Shown here: positions 22,347 through 22,560 of the stretch, one piece after another | Numbering within the stretch: position 1 is the first letter of the stretch | Layout: each line of letters begins with the position of its first letter | Source: CBCXVS01 sp965178525 | Lineage (GTDB): Bacteria; Tectomicrobia; Entotheonellia; Entotheonellales; Entotheonellaceae | NCBI GenBank assembly: GCA_965178525.1 | Contig: CBCXVS010000104.1 | Location: forward strand, 1-22,560 | Direction: 5' to 3' | DNA: 22,560 nt | Program-made: the position numbers and the translations under genes | Notes under the pieces: model-generated | Databases searched by the model: none | The model's input: only the letters and a program-made list of their open reading frames with translations | What the model was told of the DNA's origin: nothing

Positions 22347-22478
22347 CTACGGCGCGGCAGCACCGGCGGTCAACGTCTCGATCAGTTCCACGCTCGTAGC
22401 TCCTTCCTCTACCGGTGTCAGCGTGGCGGAACCCGACGATACTGAGGCGATGGCATCAAACGAAAAACTGAACAGCAT
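22347..22478 (-). CDS. Small ORF or gene fragment (43 aa)
   Basis: A minus-strand frame runs from ATG 22478 to TAG 22347-22349 (MLFSFSFDAIASVSSG…TLTAGAAAP). It is in the same frame as, and just after, the TGA that ends the inverted-repeat gene at 22482. The STLTPVEEG-like pattern and alternating strands resemble a protein C-terminus, but I cannot name a family. It may be a remnant cut by the mobile element. Confidence 0.25.
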   Translation of the reverse strand: MLFSFSFDAIASVSSGSATLTPVEEGATSVELIETLTAGAAAP

Positions 22479-22481
22479 GCC

Positions 22482-22560
22482 TCAGTCTAGCCCGAAGTTC
22501 CCCTGGCAGAATAGGCGGAGGGTTAAGTAGATCAACAGGTTGGCCCAATTCAAAAGTCCA
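22482..22560 (-). CDS. 3' end of the repeated gene at the right edge (partial, possibly transposase)
   Basis: Read on the minus strand from the window edge, the frame gives GLLNWANLLIYLTLRL…GNFGLD and stops at TGA (22482-22484). The 25 residues are identical to those at the left edge, with synonymous differences only. The two copies end differently after GLD, so at least one may be a truncated or fused copy. The family is not recognised. Confidence 0.4.
   Translation of the reverse strand, partial: GLLNWANLLIYLTLRLFCQGNFGLD
22486..22560 (-). repeat. Terminal inverted repeat, right copy
   Basis: Bases 22492-22560 are the exact reverse complement of 3-71, extending with one mismatch to 22486/77. 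The window ends inside the repeat, two bases short of the left copy. Confidence 0.9.

Overview
The window is about 22.6 kb of moderately GC-rich bacterial DNA with standard code and mostly Shine-Dalgarno starts. It looks like a contig from an uncultivated Gram-negative-type bacterium. The gene set (Ugp transporter, EPPDL-type amidohydrolase, class III CoA-transferase, Uma2 nuclease, Bat operon, many short tandem repeats) would fit lineages such as Tectomicrobia or related deep proteobacterial groups. That placement is a weak inference, because no phylogenetic marker is present.

Layout. Both ends carry the same 69-75 bp sequence in inverted orientation, in each case as the 3' end of an open frame pointing inward; this is probably a multicopy mobile gene at which the assembly stopped. 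Positions 443-4627 (minus) hold a ugpB-ugpA-ugpE-ugpC glycerol-3-phosphate-type ABC importer. Its binding-protein gene ugpB is one continuous reading frame broken by two in-frame stop codons (TAG and TGA). A divergent intergenic region with a 14-bp palindrome leads to an amidohydrolase (4903-6129, plus). Then follow about 970 bp without genes, holding several hairpins, a 43-bp direct repeat and a 208-bp MITE-like element. The right end of that element supplies a -35 box for a sigma70-type promoter in front of a dodecin gene (7099-7329). A convergent pair of oligopeptide ABC ATPases (dppF, dppD; minus) lies at 7421-9432 without permeases or binding protein. A CaiB/BaiF CoA-transferase (9743-10969) is flanked by two copies of a related AT-rich intergenic element.

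From 11064 to 21423 all genes are on the plus strand: a DUF3108 protein, a low-molecular-weight-phosphatase-like protein, then a complete MoxR/Bat locus in the order moxR - DUF58 - BatD-like - batA - batB - batC - batD - batE. Most neighbours overlap by a few bases. Together these encode a MoxR AAA+ ATPase, three von Willebrand A proteins, TPR proteins and membrane-anchored beta-domain proteins, expected to form an envelope-associated chaperone or stress complex. A Uma2-family nuclease gene with a 10-G homopolymer closes the window.

The most unusual feature is the set of 7-bp tandem repeat arrays at the Bat operon junctions. They form the stop codon of batB, the ribosome binding site and start of batC, and the N-terminal codons of both BatD-like proteins. 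I found no CRISPR array, tRNA, rRNA or clearly new defence system.
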